Positions 1 through 7,972 of a stretch of 64,000 nt of DNA are shown piece after piece. The DNA is taken from positions 4,526,001 through 4,590,000 of the forward strand of contig NC_015957.1 in assembly GCF_000147815.2 (NCBI RefSeq), written 5' to 3'. Made by a program: the position numbers and the translations under genes. This DNA comes from Streptomyces violaceusniger Tu 4113 (GTDB taxonomy: Bacteria; Actinomycetota; Actinomycetes; Streptomycetales; Streptomycetaceae). Position 1 is the stretch's first letter, and every line of letters starts with the position of its first letter. The notes beneath the pieces were generated by a model. That model searched no databases, was not told the DNA's origin, and saw only the letters and a program-made list of their open reading frames with translations.

Positions 1-3000
1 GCCATCGACTGCGACTGCAGCATGATCGCGTACGCCATGTGGCGTTTGCTGCGCGTGCTCAGCCCGCGTACCGCGAGTTTGCGGCCGAGGTCGTTCAGCT
101 TCGCGTCGGTGCTGACGGACGCGCTCTGGTCATGGACGATGGAGAAGGCGCTGCCGTAGAGACGCAACAGCCACTTGCGGAAGCTGCGCCCTTCCCCTTC
201 GCCGAAACCAAAGGGAAGTTCGTCCTTGGCCGCTGCGTCGGCCCGATGCTGCATCATCTGGAAAACGCCGTTCCGGCGATTCTCGTCCCAGACCTTTACC
301 AGGGTGTTGGGCTCGGTGGGGTACGTCATCTCCGGGATGTGCCGGGCGACGGCCGCCCGGACCGCCCGGTCGATCGCGTTGGCGAGCTGCGTCAGCTGGA
401 CCACCCGCTCCTGCGCACCCTCCTCCCACTTGAGCTCCTCGAAGTCATAGCCACCGACGATCAAGACCGGGTCGCCGTCGATGTTGCGGAGGATCTGGTC
501 GTATGCGGCCAGTACGCCGCGGCCCTTGGGGGCGCGGACGCCGCCGTCGGGGTCCTGGCTCAGGACCTGCACCTGCCGGTTGACCTTGCTGAGGACGGAT
601 ACCGCCTGCTTGGTGTGCGAGGACGTGAAGACGTGTCCGCGCAGGAGCCCGTACGGTACCGCCTTCGCCCGCTTGCTGCCGATGCCCTTCGCCTCCTCGG
701 CACGTGCGGCTGTCTTGTGCGCGTTGTCCAAGCCGTCGTACGCGTTTTTCACCGTGCTGAACGGAGCGGTCTTCTTGCTGTTGATGTCGAACCATTGCGG
801 AGTCCAGACGAAGCCAAACGCGATCATGCGCAGCTTGTCCGGGCGCACAATCGCCCCCAGTGCCTGGGAGATCGCGGGGACGCCGCTCTTCGAGCGAGTC
901 GGGTCCAGGCGTTCGGCGGAGTTGACGCCGATGATGACGGCGGTCCTGGCCCAGGCCACCTTCTTTTCCGGAGAGCCGGTCCATGCCTCTTCGAGATAGC
1001 GTGCGGCGATCCTCGGCTTTCCCTTCACCTCGTTGGGTGTCGCCACCATGGTGATGACGAAGGCGGCCGGATGCTTCTCCCGCATGGGGGGGTCGATGTC
1101 GTGAAGAGCGCCGGCCGACACACCGGCCTCGGTGAGCTCGGTCGACGCCGTGGCTTTGCCGATTTTGTAAGGGAAGAGCGTCTTGAGTGGGGTCTTTTTC
1201 TTGGGATTGATAGAGACGGTGATGAAGTAGGTATTTTGGGCCGATTTTCCGAGTTCGATGCGGGAGAGGCCGTGGCGCGCTTTGATGGCCGGAAGCCCTC
1301 GCCGTATGGTCTCCTCCGTCGCCGACTTGGCGTCCAGCAGACGCATCGCCTCGCGTACGGCGGCGTCGAGGGCCCGCAGCATGTTCTTCTTGGACCGTTT
1401 GCCGGGCCGCTTCCTCTTCGGGTCGCGCCGCCGCTTGGGCCTGCGCCGGTCGGGACGGCGCCGCTGGTCCGGACGCTTCCGTCGGCGTGGGCCGCCCGGC
1501 CGCTTCCGGTCCGGGCGGCGCTTCGGTTTCGGCTTGGGCTTCTTCTTGTCGAAGGCGGACTTGATCTTGGACCACAGCTTCTTCACCAGGCCCACGATCT
1601 TGTCGATCACCCAGTCCACCGCCCGGTTCACCGGTTTGGACATGGCCTGGACGATCCCCTTGACGCGGGACGCGATCCCGCCCACGCCCAGGATCGCGGC
1701 GAGGACGCCCAGCAGGACCGGGATGGAGCGGGCCAGGGCCTGCTCGATCAGGCCAGGGACGCCGCCCTGGCCGCCCCTGGCGATCGCGATGACCGCGTCG
1801 AGCACGGCGTTCACGAACTCGAAGATCTGGCGGGCCTGGGTGACGATGAACCGCACGATGTCGATGATCAGCTTCACCGCCCGCACGAACGCCGACGCGG
1901 GATTGAGCAGCGAGATCACCCACATGATCCCGGCGACGACGATCGTCGGCGTGACATAGGCGATGACCTTGTCCAGCAGGTCCTTGCGCAGATCGCCCAC
2001 GCGCGTCCTGAGGTCGTCCCACATCCCGGCGACGCCCCGCTTGCGGACCTCCGCGACCAGCGGCACCGCGGTCTCGGCCGCCGCGACCGCCGGTTCCATC
2101 TTCGGGACCTTGCGGACGATCCGGGCGCGGATCGACTGCCAGGTCAGCCCGAGCAGGGAGGCGAGCATCTTCAGGACGCCCTGGGTGTCGAACTTCGCCG
2201 GCAGTTCGATGCCCGCCTCGGCCGTCTTGCCGAGCAGCCAGGACAGGATGCCCTGCTGCAGATGGCGGCCGATGTTCCGCAGGAACTGCCGCAGACCGGT
2301 GCCGATGGCCGAGACCAGGTTGCGCAGGAAGCCGATCGGGTCCTTGAGGATCAGCATGACCGCCGACGCGGCCTTGGCGAGGACCGACAGCAGCAGCCGC
2401 TTCAGCTCCAGGATGGTGTTGATCACGGCCTTGACCGCGTCCACGGCCTTGGCCACGAGGCCCTTGTTCTTCTCCTTCTCCGCGGCGATCTCGTCGTCGA
2501 CGGACGTGAGCGCGTCGGTGTACTTGGTGGCCAGCGTGTCGACGAGCTGGGTGCCCTTGTCGTCCACGGACTGGGTGAGTTCATCGAACTTGTCGGTGAA
2601 CTCGGCCGCCGCCTGTTGCCCGATGGACCGCAGATCGGCCGGGAGTCTGCGGACCGCGGCCTGCAACTCGGACCGGCCCCGCGCGATGCGGTGCTTGGCC
2701 CGGTTCAGCTCCGCGCCGATGGTGTCGGCGACGTCCGAGATCACCTGCCGCATCCGGCGGACGTAGTTGTCGCGGGCCTCCTCGAAGATCTTGTCGGCTT
2801 CGGCGGGCAGCCCGGCGAACTTGTCCCGCACCCAGCGCAGTTTGCCCGTCACACCCGAGTACCGGCGGTCCTTGTACTCGTCCATCTTCCGCTGGTGCTC
2901 GGCGGTGAACGCGTCCCGCGCCGCCTTCTCACCCCTGCCGAACTGGTCGTCGACCAGCTTGTCGAGGCCGTCGAGGATCGCCTCGACGTCCTTCTTCATC

Positions 3001-4211
3001 GTGTCGAAGACCCCTTGCAGAAGCGTCGTGACCTGGGTCCGCTTCTCCTCGTCCCGGCCCTTCGTGCCGCCCTTGCCCCGGTCGACCTGCTGCCCGGTCC
3101 GCGCCCGCTGGGCGCCCATCGCGCCCATGGCGGCCGCGCCGAGCCGCTTCGCCTGCGCGGTGGCCGCGTTCAGCTCCTTCTTCTCGTGCCCGCGCATCCG
3201 GCCGGGAGCCGTCTCGGAATGGCGCTCGGCGGCCTTCTTCGCTCCCAGCGCCTCCTTGAACGTGGGCTCGTTGGACTTCTGCAGTTGTCCCTCGGTGACC
3301 TGCGCGCCCACCATCCGCTGCTTGAGTTTGGCGGGGCCCGCGGACATATCGGTGGCCGACGCCGGCAGCTTGTCCGGTACGGCGTTCGCCGGATTCGGCG
3401 TGCCGGGGGCCCCAGGGGGCCGGTCCGAGGCCAGCGGCACGACCTTCTTGGGCACGGCCGCCGAGGTATCCGGCGGGGCGGCGGTCGTGGTGGCGATCTG
3501 CTCGGCCGAGTCCGACTTGCCCTCGCCGACCTTGCCGTGCACCTCCGCGCGTACCTCGTCGGCCTTGCCGGAGTCGGCGAACTTGTCGGCCTCGTCGAGG
3601 TTCTTCGGCGCCTTCTCGGCGATCGCCTTCTCGACCGCCCTGATGAACGCGTCCTTGTCGAAGTCCTTCGGCTTGGCCTCGTTCATCTTCTCGGCGTTGG
3701 CGGTCTTGCCCTGTGCCTCTTCGTCGTCCTTGGGCGACCGGGCGGCGTCCTGCGCGGCCCCGGCCTCCGTCCTCGGGGGCGGGTGCGAGCTCGCGACCGA
3801 GTGCTTCTTGTGCCGTACGTCCTTCTTCAGCGTCGCGAACTTCGGATCCGCGCCCGGGCCGGGCCGTGCCTTCGTCTCCGGCGCGGCGGTTGAGGCCGCG
3901 GGCGCCGACTCCGCCGTGTCCACCGGTGGTGCCGGTTCGGCCGTGGGCGGCTGCCGAGGGCCGGGCTCGGTACGGCGAGCCGCCGCGACCGCGCCATTGC
4001 CGACCATGTCCTGCCCGGCAGGCGGTAACCGGGCGGAAGTGGGCGGCAGCGCCGCCGGGCCGCGTCCGCTCGACAAGGCGGCCGTCACCGCCGCGTTGGA
4101 CGGAGGGAACTGGGGTCGTGCGGGGTCGTGTACTTCCGGCCGATCCTGTGTGGGGACAGGCACCGTCTTCGACACCCGGGGCCGCTGCGCGAGAGCCTTC
4201 GGCGGTGGCAT
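1..4211 (-). CDS. eCIS-type large protein (tape-measure/cargo-like), 3' end outside window
   Basis: The minus strand is open from ATG at 4211 to the left edge (1403 codons, no stop). GGGAGG (4226-4221) lies 9 nt before the ATG. Residues 1-290 are Pro/Ala/Lys-rich and probably disordered. About 350-600 is charged and helical. About 600-885 is amphipathic or hydrophobic, with LKDPIGFL near 622, a GLTWQSIRARIV stretch and an SLLNPASAFV stretch; this order resembles the long proteins encoded with extracellular contractile injection systems. About 887-942 is an Arg/Lys/Pro-rich basic linker. The region from about 945 to the edge is a globular-looking part that I do not recognise and could be the effector. 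The zinc-protease HExxH often found in the N-terminal eCIS core domain is not seen. Codon 62 is TTA, which is rare in Streptomyces and read by the bldA tRNA. The gene is certain, eCIS membership is likely from remembered family features, and toxin function is inference. Confidence 0.75.
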   Translation of the reverse strand, partial: MPPPKALAQRPRVSKTVPVPTQDRPEVHDPARPQFPPSNAAVTAALSSGRGPAALPPTSARLPPAGQDMVGNGAVAAARRTEPGPRQPPTAEPAPPVDTAESAPAASTAAPETKARPGPGADPKFATLKKDVRHKKHSVASSHPPPRTEAGAAQDAARSPKDDEEAQGKTANAEKMNEAKPKDFDKDAFIRAVEKAIAEKAPKNLDEADKFADSGKADEVRAEVHGKVGEGKSDSAEQIATTTAAPPDTSAAVPKKVVPLASDRPPGAPGTPNPANAVPDKLPASATDMSAGPAKLKQRMVGAQVTEGQLQKSNEPTFKEALGAKKAAERHSETAPGRMRGHEKKELNAATAQAKRLGAAAMGAMGAQRARTGQQVDRGKGGTKGRDEEKRTQVTTLLQGVFDTMKKDVEAILDGLDKLVDDQFGRGEKAARDAFTAEHQRKMDEYKDRRYSGVTGKLRWVRDKFAGLPAEADKIFEEARDNYVRRMRQVISDVADTIGAELNRAKHRIARGRSELQAAVRRLPADLRSIGQQAAAEFTDKFDELTQSVDDKGTQLVDTLATKYTDALTSVDDEIAAEKEKNKGLVAKAVDAVKAVINTILELKRLLLSVLAKAASAVMLILKDPIGFLRNLVSAIGTGLRQFLRNIGRHLQQGILSWLLGKTAEAGIELPAKFDTQGVLKMLASLLGLTWQSIRARIVRKVPKMEPAVAAAETAVPLVAEVRKRGVAGMWDDLRTRVGDLRKDLLDKVIAYVTPTIVVAGIMWVISLLNPASAFVRAVKLIIDIVRFIVTQARQIFEFVNAVLDAVIAIARGGQGGVPGLIEQALARSIPVLLGVLAAILGVGGIASRVKGIVQAMSKPVNRAVDWVIDKIVGLVKKLWSKIKSAFDKKKPKPKPKRRPDRKRPGGPRRRKRPDQRRRPDRRRPKRRRDPKRKRPGKRSKKNMLRALDAAVREAMRLLDAKSATEETIRRGLPAIKARHGLSRIELGKSAQNTYFITVSINPKKKTPLKTLFPYKIGKATASTELTEAGVSAGALHDIDPPMREKHPAAFVITMVATPNEVKGKPRIAARYLEEAWTGSPEKKVAWARTAVIIGVNSAERLDPTRSKSGVPAISQALGAIVRPDKLRMIAFGFVWTPQWFDINSKKTAPFSTVKNAYDGLDNAHKTAARAEEAKGIGSKRAKAVPYGLLRGHVFTSSHTKQAVSVLSKVNRQVQVLSQDPDGGVRAPKGRGVLAAYDQILRNIDGDPVLIVGGYDFEELKWEEGAQERVVQLTQLANAIDRAVRAAVARHIPEMTYPTEPNTLVKVWDENRRNGVFQMMQHRADAAAKDELPFGFGEGEGRSFRKWLLRLYGSAFSIVHDQSASVSTDAKLNDLGRKLAVRGLSTRSKRHMAYAIMLQSQSM

Positions 4212-4254
4212 CGGACGGAACCTCCCACGCATGTCGGTGCCGACAGGAACGTGG
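4212..4254 (-). promoter_or_regulatory. Leader of the eCIS-like gene with SD and nested inverted repeat
   Basis: An inverted repeat TGTCGG-TG-CCGACA (4232-4245) sits just upstream of the Shine-Dalgarno GGGAGG (4226-4221). An outer pair, CCACG (4225-4229) and CGTGG (4250-4254), encloses it. In the mRNA the 3' side of the outer stem overlaps the first bases of the SD region, so the hairpin could mask the ribosome site. It could instead be a DNA operator. Neither role is shown. Confidence 0.4.
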
Positions 4255-4288
4255 CGTCCCGCTGACACTCCCGCACGAAGGGTGGCAG

Positions 4289-4318
4289 CACGGGCGTGAC
4301 GCGGCCGTCACCCCCGTG
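4289..4318 (-). terminator. Hairpin downstream of tetR, possible transcription terminator
   Basis: CACGGGCGTGACG and CGTCACCCCCGTG pair across a CGGC loop with 12 of 13 base pairs (one C:C mismatch). It lies 40 nt past the tetR stop and before the eCIS-like gene on the same strand, a suitable place to separate the two transcripts. There is no U-tract, which is common for actinomycete terminators. Confidence 0.5.
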
Positions 4319-4357
4319 TCTTCACGCCGTCTCCATGAGCGTGGGGAAGCCCCGCGG

Positions 4358-5029
4358 TCACAGGGGTCCGAGCAGGCCGTTGGTGAGTCCGCACAGCGCC
4401 TTGATCAGATCCTGGCCGAGCACCCGCCAGGATTCCTCCGCCGTGGCGGGGTCGATGCGGCCGTTCGCCAGGTCGTACTCCAGCTCGGCGAAGGCGTGCA
4501 CGGAGAGTTGGCGCACCATGGTGCCGTGCCGGGCGCGGAGTTCGGGGCGGATGCCGTCCCGGCGGATGGCACCTATCTCGTCCAGCAGGCGGAGCGACGG
4601 CGTGTCCAGATGGTCCTGAAGGACGTAGTCGCGCAGCGCGGGCTCGACGAGGGCCTGCGCGAGGAAGCGGGCACACCAGGTGGGAGTGCCCGCTTCGATG
4701 TGGTTCTCGACGTTCGGCAGGATCAGGCAGCCGTAGTGCTCCTCCAGGGACACGGTCTCCCGCTCGCGCAGCGCCTCCACCCTCACGATGCGGTGTTTCT
4801 CGACGAGTCGGGTGTGGCTCGACAGGATCGTCTCGATGAGCTTGTCCCGGCTCTCGAAGTGGTACTGCACCGCCGAGTTGTTGCGCTGGCCGGCCGCCTC
4901 GCTGATCTGCCTGACCGATACGTTGGCGAACCCGCGCTCGGCGTAGAGCCGTTCGGCGGTGCGCATCAGCTTGTCCCGCGCGAGCGCGGAGCGTGGAGAC
5001 GGCGGGGCAGCCGGGCCGGGAGGAGTCAT
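4358..5029 (-). CDS. TetR-family transcriptional regulator
   Basis: A 223-residue protein, the usual TetR length. The N-terminal DNA-binding domain covers about residues 17-65: helix 1 around RTAERLYAERGF, then the turn and recognition helix around VRQISEAAG and SAVQYHFESRDKLI. The rest is helical and variable, as expected for a ligand-binding and dimerisation domain; the ligand cannot be told from sequence. ATG at 5029 has no clear SD; a start at Met22 would cut into helix 1, so 5029 is kept. It lies 80 bp downstream of the P450 on the same strand with no obvious terminator between, so the two are probably co-transcribed and the regulator may control its own operon through the dyad at 6365-6393. 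Whether it also controls the PKS genes is unknown. Confidence 0.9.
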   Translation of the reverse strand: MTPPGPAAPPSPRSALARDKLMRTAERLYAERGFANVSVRQISEAAGQRNNSAVQYHFESRDKLIETILSSHTRLVEKHRIVRVEALRERETVSLEEHYGCLILPNVENHIEAGTPTWCARFLAQALVEPALRDYVLQDHLDTPSLRLLDEIGAIRRDGIRPELRARHGTMVRQLSVHAFAELEYDLANGRIDPATAEESWRVLGQDLIKALCGLTNGLLGPL

Positions 5030-5109
5030 TACGTCAGGCTAACGGCACCGGTCAGGCATGCCCCGGCCGTACGCACGGCGCCGCTCGCCCACCGCGCCGC
5101 CGCGGACCG

Positions 5110-6324
5110 TCACCAGGTGACCCACAGGTCCTCGAAGCCGCCCGCCGAGATCCCCTCGCGCATACGGAGGTCTTCCGGGGCGTCCCGCAGCCGCAGTTCG
5201 GGCAGGTGCCTGACGAAGGTGGCCAGGCACACCTGGAGTTCCACCCGGGCCAGCGTCTGGCCGACGCAGAAATGCGGTCCGGCGCCGAAGGCGACGTGCT
5301 GGGCGCTGTTCTCCCGGCGCGGATCGAACCGGTCGGGGTCGGGGAACTTGCGCTCGTCCCGGTTGGCGGCGTGCAGATTGACGAACAGGGTGCTCCCGGC
5401 GCCGACCGGCACCCCGCTGACCTCCGTGTCCTCGGTGATGAACCGGGGGATGCCCACCCCGCCGAGGGGGTCCAGCCGCAGGGCCTCCTCCACCACTCCC
5501 GGTACCAGCCCGGGATCGGCGAGCAGGGTTTCGTAGCGCTCCCGTTCCGACAGCAGCATCGCCGTCATCTTGAGGATCATGTTCGAGGTGGTCTCGTGCC
5601 CCGCGAGCAGGAGACCGACCACGGTGGCGATGAGTTCGTCGTGGCTGAGCCGGCCGTCCTCGCTGTCGGTGATCTGGGTCAGCTCACTGAGCAGGTCATC
5701 CCCCGGCCGCGCCCGCTTGCGCTCGACGAGATCGGATGCGTAGGCACGGAACTCCGCCTGCGCGTCGTCCACTTCGGCCTGGGTGTAACGCGTCAACGTG
5801 AGCAGCGTCTCCGACCAGCGGGCGAACGTGTCCTGGTCCTCGCTCGGCGCGCCCAGCAGTGCGCAGATGACCCGCACGGGAAGGGGGAGGGCCACCGCCG
5901 CGCGGAGATCGGCGGGGGACCCCTTGGCCACCATGGCGTCCACCAACTCATCCGCCATCTCCTGGATACGCGGGCGCCACGCTTCCATCTTCTTGACCGT
6001 GAACGCTCGGCTGAGCAGCCGTCGCCACCTCCGGTGTCCCGGGCCCTCCTTGATGTCCGCGTCGCCCTGGGAGGGCCGGCTGAACGTCCCCCCGTCCTCG
6101 GTGGTCGCCATGCGCGCGGCGCCCTTGCGGTCCAGATTGCGGCTGAACCGCGGGTCGGTCAGCAGCCCACGGACCTCCTCGTACCCGGTCAGCAGGCCGA
6201 CCACGTCCCCACTGGGCATCCGTACGTGCGCGACGGGGCAGGTGGCCCGCGTCTCGGCCCACTCCCGCGGGGGCTCCAGCGCGTTCGGCTGCTCGAAGGG
6301 GTAGTCGGGGATGGCTTCCGTCAT
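5110..6324 (-). CDS. Cytochrome P450 monooxygenase (first)
   Basis: A class I bacterial P450 of 404 residues starting MTEAIPDYPFEQ. ATG at 6324 is preferred because GGAGGAG lies 9 nt upstream; a longer in-frame form from 6360 would add 12 residues without an SD and would include the leader. Diagnostic motifs are the I-helix oxygen-binding AGHETTSN, the K-helix EEALR (ExxR), and the haem loop FGAGPHFCVG with thiolate ligand Cys353. It inserts oxygen into a C-H or C=C bond using electrons from a ferredoxin; no reductase is seen in the window. It shares an operon with the TetR gene and is divergent from the second P450. The neighbouring PKS suggests macrolide or polyketide tailoring, but control by a dedicated TetR could also mean a role in self-protection or an unrelated pathway. 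Confidence 0.93.
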   Translation of the reverse strand: MTEAIPDYPFEQPNALEPPREWAETRATCPVAHVRMPSGDVVGLLTGYEEVRGLLTDPRFSRNLDRKGAARMATTEDGGTFSRPSQGDADIKEGPGHRRWRRLLSRAFTVKKMEAWRPRIQEMADELVDAMVAKGSPADLRAAVALPLPVRVICALLGAPSEDQDTFARWSETLLTLTRYTQAEVDDAQAEFRAYASDLVERKRARPGDDLLSELTQITDSEDGRLSHDELIATVVGLLLAGHETTSNMILKMTAMLLSERERYETLLADPGLVPGVVEEALRLDPLGGVGIPRFITEDTEVSGVPVGAGSTLFVNLHAANRDERKFPDPDRFDPRRENSAQHVAFGAGPHFCVGQTLARVELQVCLATFVRHLPELRLRDAPEDLRMREGISAGGFEDLWVTW

Positions 6325-6358
6325 GGGGGGACTCCTCCGGTGTCGGGGACCTGCGATC

Positions 6359-6387
6359 ACCGTAAAGCGGTCGTCTTATTAAGACAA
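6359..6387 (-). promoter_or_regulatory. Probable sigma70-type promoter of the P450-tetR operon
   Basis: On the minus strand, -35 TTGTCT (6387-6382) and -10 TACGGT (6364-6359) are 17 nt apart and point at the P450 start, 35 nt further on from the end of the -10. Hexamers and spacing fit a vegetative actinomycete promoter. No transcript data are available. Confidence 0.5.
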
Positions 6388-6393
6388 TCGCCT
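6365..6393. promoter_or_regulatory. Dyad operator, probable TetR-family binding site
   Basis: The core GTCTTA-T-TAAGAC (6373-6385) is a perfect 6-bp-arm palindrome. Extended outwards, 12 of 14 arm positions (6365-6378 and 6380-6393) are complementary. It covers the -35 box and spacer of the candidate P450 promoter, the typical site for TetR repression. Binding by the regulator at 4358-5029 is inferred from position. Confidence 0.6.
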
Positions 6394-6561
6394 TAGGAGG
6401 GATGGCTGACATTCGACCCGGGCCGGTTGTGGTTGGACCGAGCACACCCGGGGAAGAGGGGTGGTGGGCGGTCGGGCCGCACGCTCAGACGTGGCGGCCG
6501 GCGCGGTGAGTTCGCCGACCCGGACGGGGTCAACAGCTTCCGCCTTTGTCTAAGGAAATTT

Positions 6562-6576
6562 GCAGACGTTGTCTGC
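6562..6576. promoter_or_regulatory. Inverted repeat upstream of the second P450
   Basis: GCAGAC-GTT-GTCTGC is perfect over 6-bp arms. It shares the GTCT/AGAC half-site edges with the dyad at 6373-6385 but not its centre. It could be an operator for the rightward P450-ferredoxin-PKS transcript. Confidence 0.35.
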
Positions 6577-6688
6577 GGGGGCCTTTCGGTGCGTTGTCGG
6601 GTCGACGACGAAGCTAGCATCGACATCGAGCCAGCCGGTGTAGCCGCCGACGACCTCGATACATGGATGTGAAATCGATGGAGGAGTC

Positions 6689-7888
6689 TTGGTCGACGCC
6701 CCGCGCCCACCTGTGTCACTGCCCACCAAGCGGAGCTGCCCCTTCAATCCGCCGGACGGCTACACCCCCCTGCGTGAGCAGGAGAGTATAACGCGCATGA
6801 GTTATTCGGGCGGGGTGCCCGGATGGCTGGTCACACGGCATGCCGAGGCCAAGGAACTGCTCACTCACAAGAGCTTCAGCGCCCGCCAGGAAGGGATAAT
6901 CTCGCCTGTCCCCACGGAGCTGGTGTACACCGGCCCGGCCGACCCCGGCGCCTTCGCGAAGACGGACGACCCGAATCACAGCCACTACCGTAAGCTGATC
7001 ACCGGCTTTTTCACTGTCCGGCGTACGCGTCAACTCGCCCCCATGATCGAGCGAATTGTACATGAACAACTCGACGATCTGGAAAAGGCCGGACCGGGTG
7101 CTGATCTCGTGGAGGTCTTCGCTGAATCCGTTTCCGCCCGGGTGATGTGTGAGATGATCGGCGTCCCCGAATCGGAGCGAAAGATCCTCCAGCGGCATGT
7201 GGACGCGCTCGGTCGGCTCACCTGCACCATCCCCGAGGGACTCGCCGCCGCATCCGGGATGGGCGGCTTCCTGTCCCGCTTCGTGCCGACCAGGATGGAC
7301 GACCCCCGGGACGACCTCCTCGGCGATCTGATCCGTGGCGGGCAGCTCAATGAGCAGGAGCTCATGGGCATGGTCGCCACGCTGATCACCGGGGCCTTCG
7401 ACACCACGGGCAACATGCTCGCCATGGGCGTCTTCACCCTGCTCGAGCACCCCGATCAACTGGCCAAGCTCCGTGAGGACCCGGAGCTCATGGCGAAGGC
7501 CGTCGAGGAGCTTCTCCGCTTCCTCACCATCTCCCATCTCGGGGCCAGCCGGTGGGCACTCGAAGATGTCGAGTTCGCCGGACAGACCATCAAGAAGGGC
7601 GAAGTGGTCACCGTCGCGCTCCCCGCGGTCAACCGCGACCCCGAGCGCTACAGCAACCCTGACCAGCTCGACATCGCCCGTACGGATCACGGGCACCTGG
7701 CGCTCGGCCACGGTGTTCACCAGTGTCTCGGCCAGCATCTCGCCCGTACGATCCTGCGCGTCGGTTACGAGGCCCTGTTCGACAGGTTTCCCACGCTGCG
7801 GCTGGCCGTACCGGCCGACGAGGTCCCGATGCGCGAGGAGTTCGTGCACTACGGCCCCAAGTCGCTTCCCGTCACCTGGGACGACTGA
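6689..7888 (+). CDS. Cytochrome P450 monooxygenase (second), ferredoxin-coupled
   Basis: A 399-residue P450. It appears to start at TTG (6689), close behind GGAGGAG (6680-6686); the next in-frame start, GTG at 6713, has no SD. The N-terminus contains CPFNPPDGY, common in CYP105-like actinomycete enzymes. The I-helix carries GAFDTT, the K-helix EELLR, and the haem loop LGHGVHQCLG with Cys346. The near-invariant Phe that opens this loop is Leu here. It is followed 84 bp later by a [3Fe-4S] ferredoxin that is the likely electron donor, and then by the PKS genes on the same strand, so it is the stronger candidate for a hydroxylase or epoxidase acting on the polyketide. Position of oxidation and exact subfamily cannot be read from the sequence. 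Confidence 0.93.
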   Translation: MVDAPRPPVSLPTKRSCPFNPPDGYTPLREQESITRMSYSGGVPGWLVTRHAEAKELLTHKSFSARQEGIISPVPTELVYTGPADPGAFAKTDDPNHSHYRKLITGFFTVRRTRQLAPMIERIVHEQLDDLEKAGPGADLVEVFAESVSARVMCEMIGVPESERKILQRHVDALGRLTCTIPEGLAAASGMGGFLSRFVPTRMDDPRDDLLGDLIRGGQLNEQELMGMVATLITGAFDTTGNMLAMGVFTLLEHPDQLAKLREDPELMAKAVEELLRFLTISHLGASRWALEDVEFAGQTIKKGEVVTVALPAVNRDPERYSNPDQLDIARTDHGHLALGHGVHQCLGQHLARTILRVGYEALFDRFPTLRLAVPADEVPMREEFVHYGPKSLPVTWDD

Positions 7889-7909
7889 ACTAGCCCGGAT
7901 TCGATTCCT

Positions 7910-7938
7910 GAGCCGGCCACTCCGCGAGTGGCCGGCTC
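7910..7938 (+). other. Strong intercistronic hairpin between P450 and ferredoxin
   Basis: GAGCCGGCCACT and AGTGGCCGGCTC form a perfect 12-bp stem with a CCGCG loop, 21 nt after the P450 stop and 34 nt before the ferredoxin start. No U-tract follows. It may be a partial terminator or an mRNA-stabilising element that sets the P450 to ferredoxin-PKS ratio. Confidence 0.6.
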
Positions 7939-7972
7939 GACATCCCGAACAACAAGGTAGGACTGAGACCGG

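Larger units (their letters stand above)
6325..6688. other. Divergent intergenic region between the two P450 genes
   Basis: This 364-bp non-coding stretch contains the leftward promoter and dyad (6359-6393), a second inverted repeat (6562-6576), and the SD GGAGGAG (6680-6686) for the rightward P450. A weak rightward promoter candidate is TTGTCG (6594-6599) with TAGCAT (6615-6620), but the 15-nt spacer is short. An 81-codon open frame at 6427-6672 shows no family likeness and is not called. Confidence 0.6.

Noticed and set aside
39..3893. A 1284-codon plus-strand open frame
   Set aside because: Its His/Arg/Leu/Gly/Asp-rich composition is typical of an antisense frame in GC-rich DNA. The minus-strand frame from 4211 has natural composition, an SD and a recognisable architecture.
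6325..6360. A 12-residue N-terminal extension of the first P450
   Set aside because: It has no SD and would overlap the leader and -10 region. ATG 6324 has GGAGGAG at the right distance.
6427..6672. An 81-codon open frame before the second P450
   Set aside because: No SD was evident, no family likeness, and it spans regulatory DNA. A real small gene cannot be excluded.
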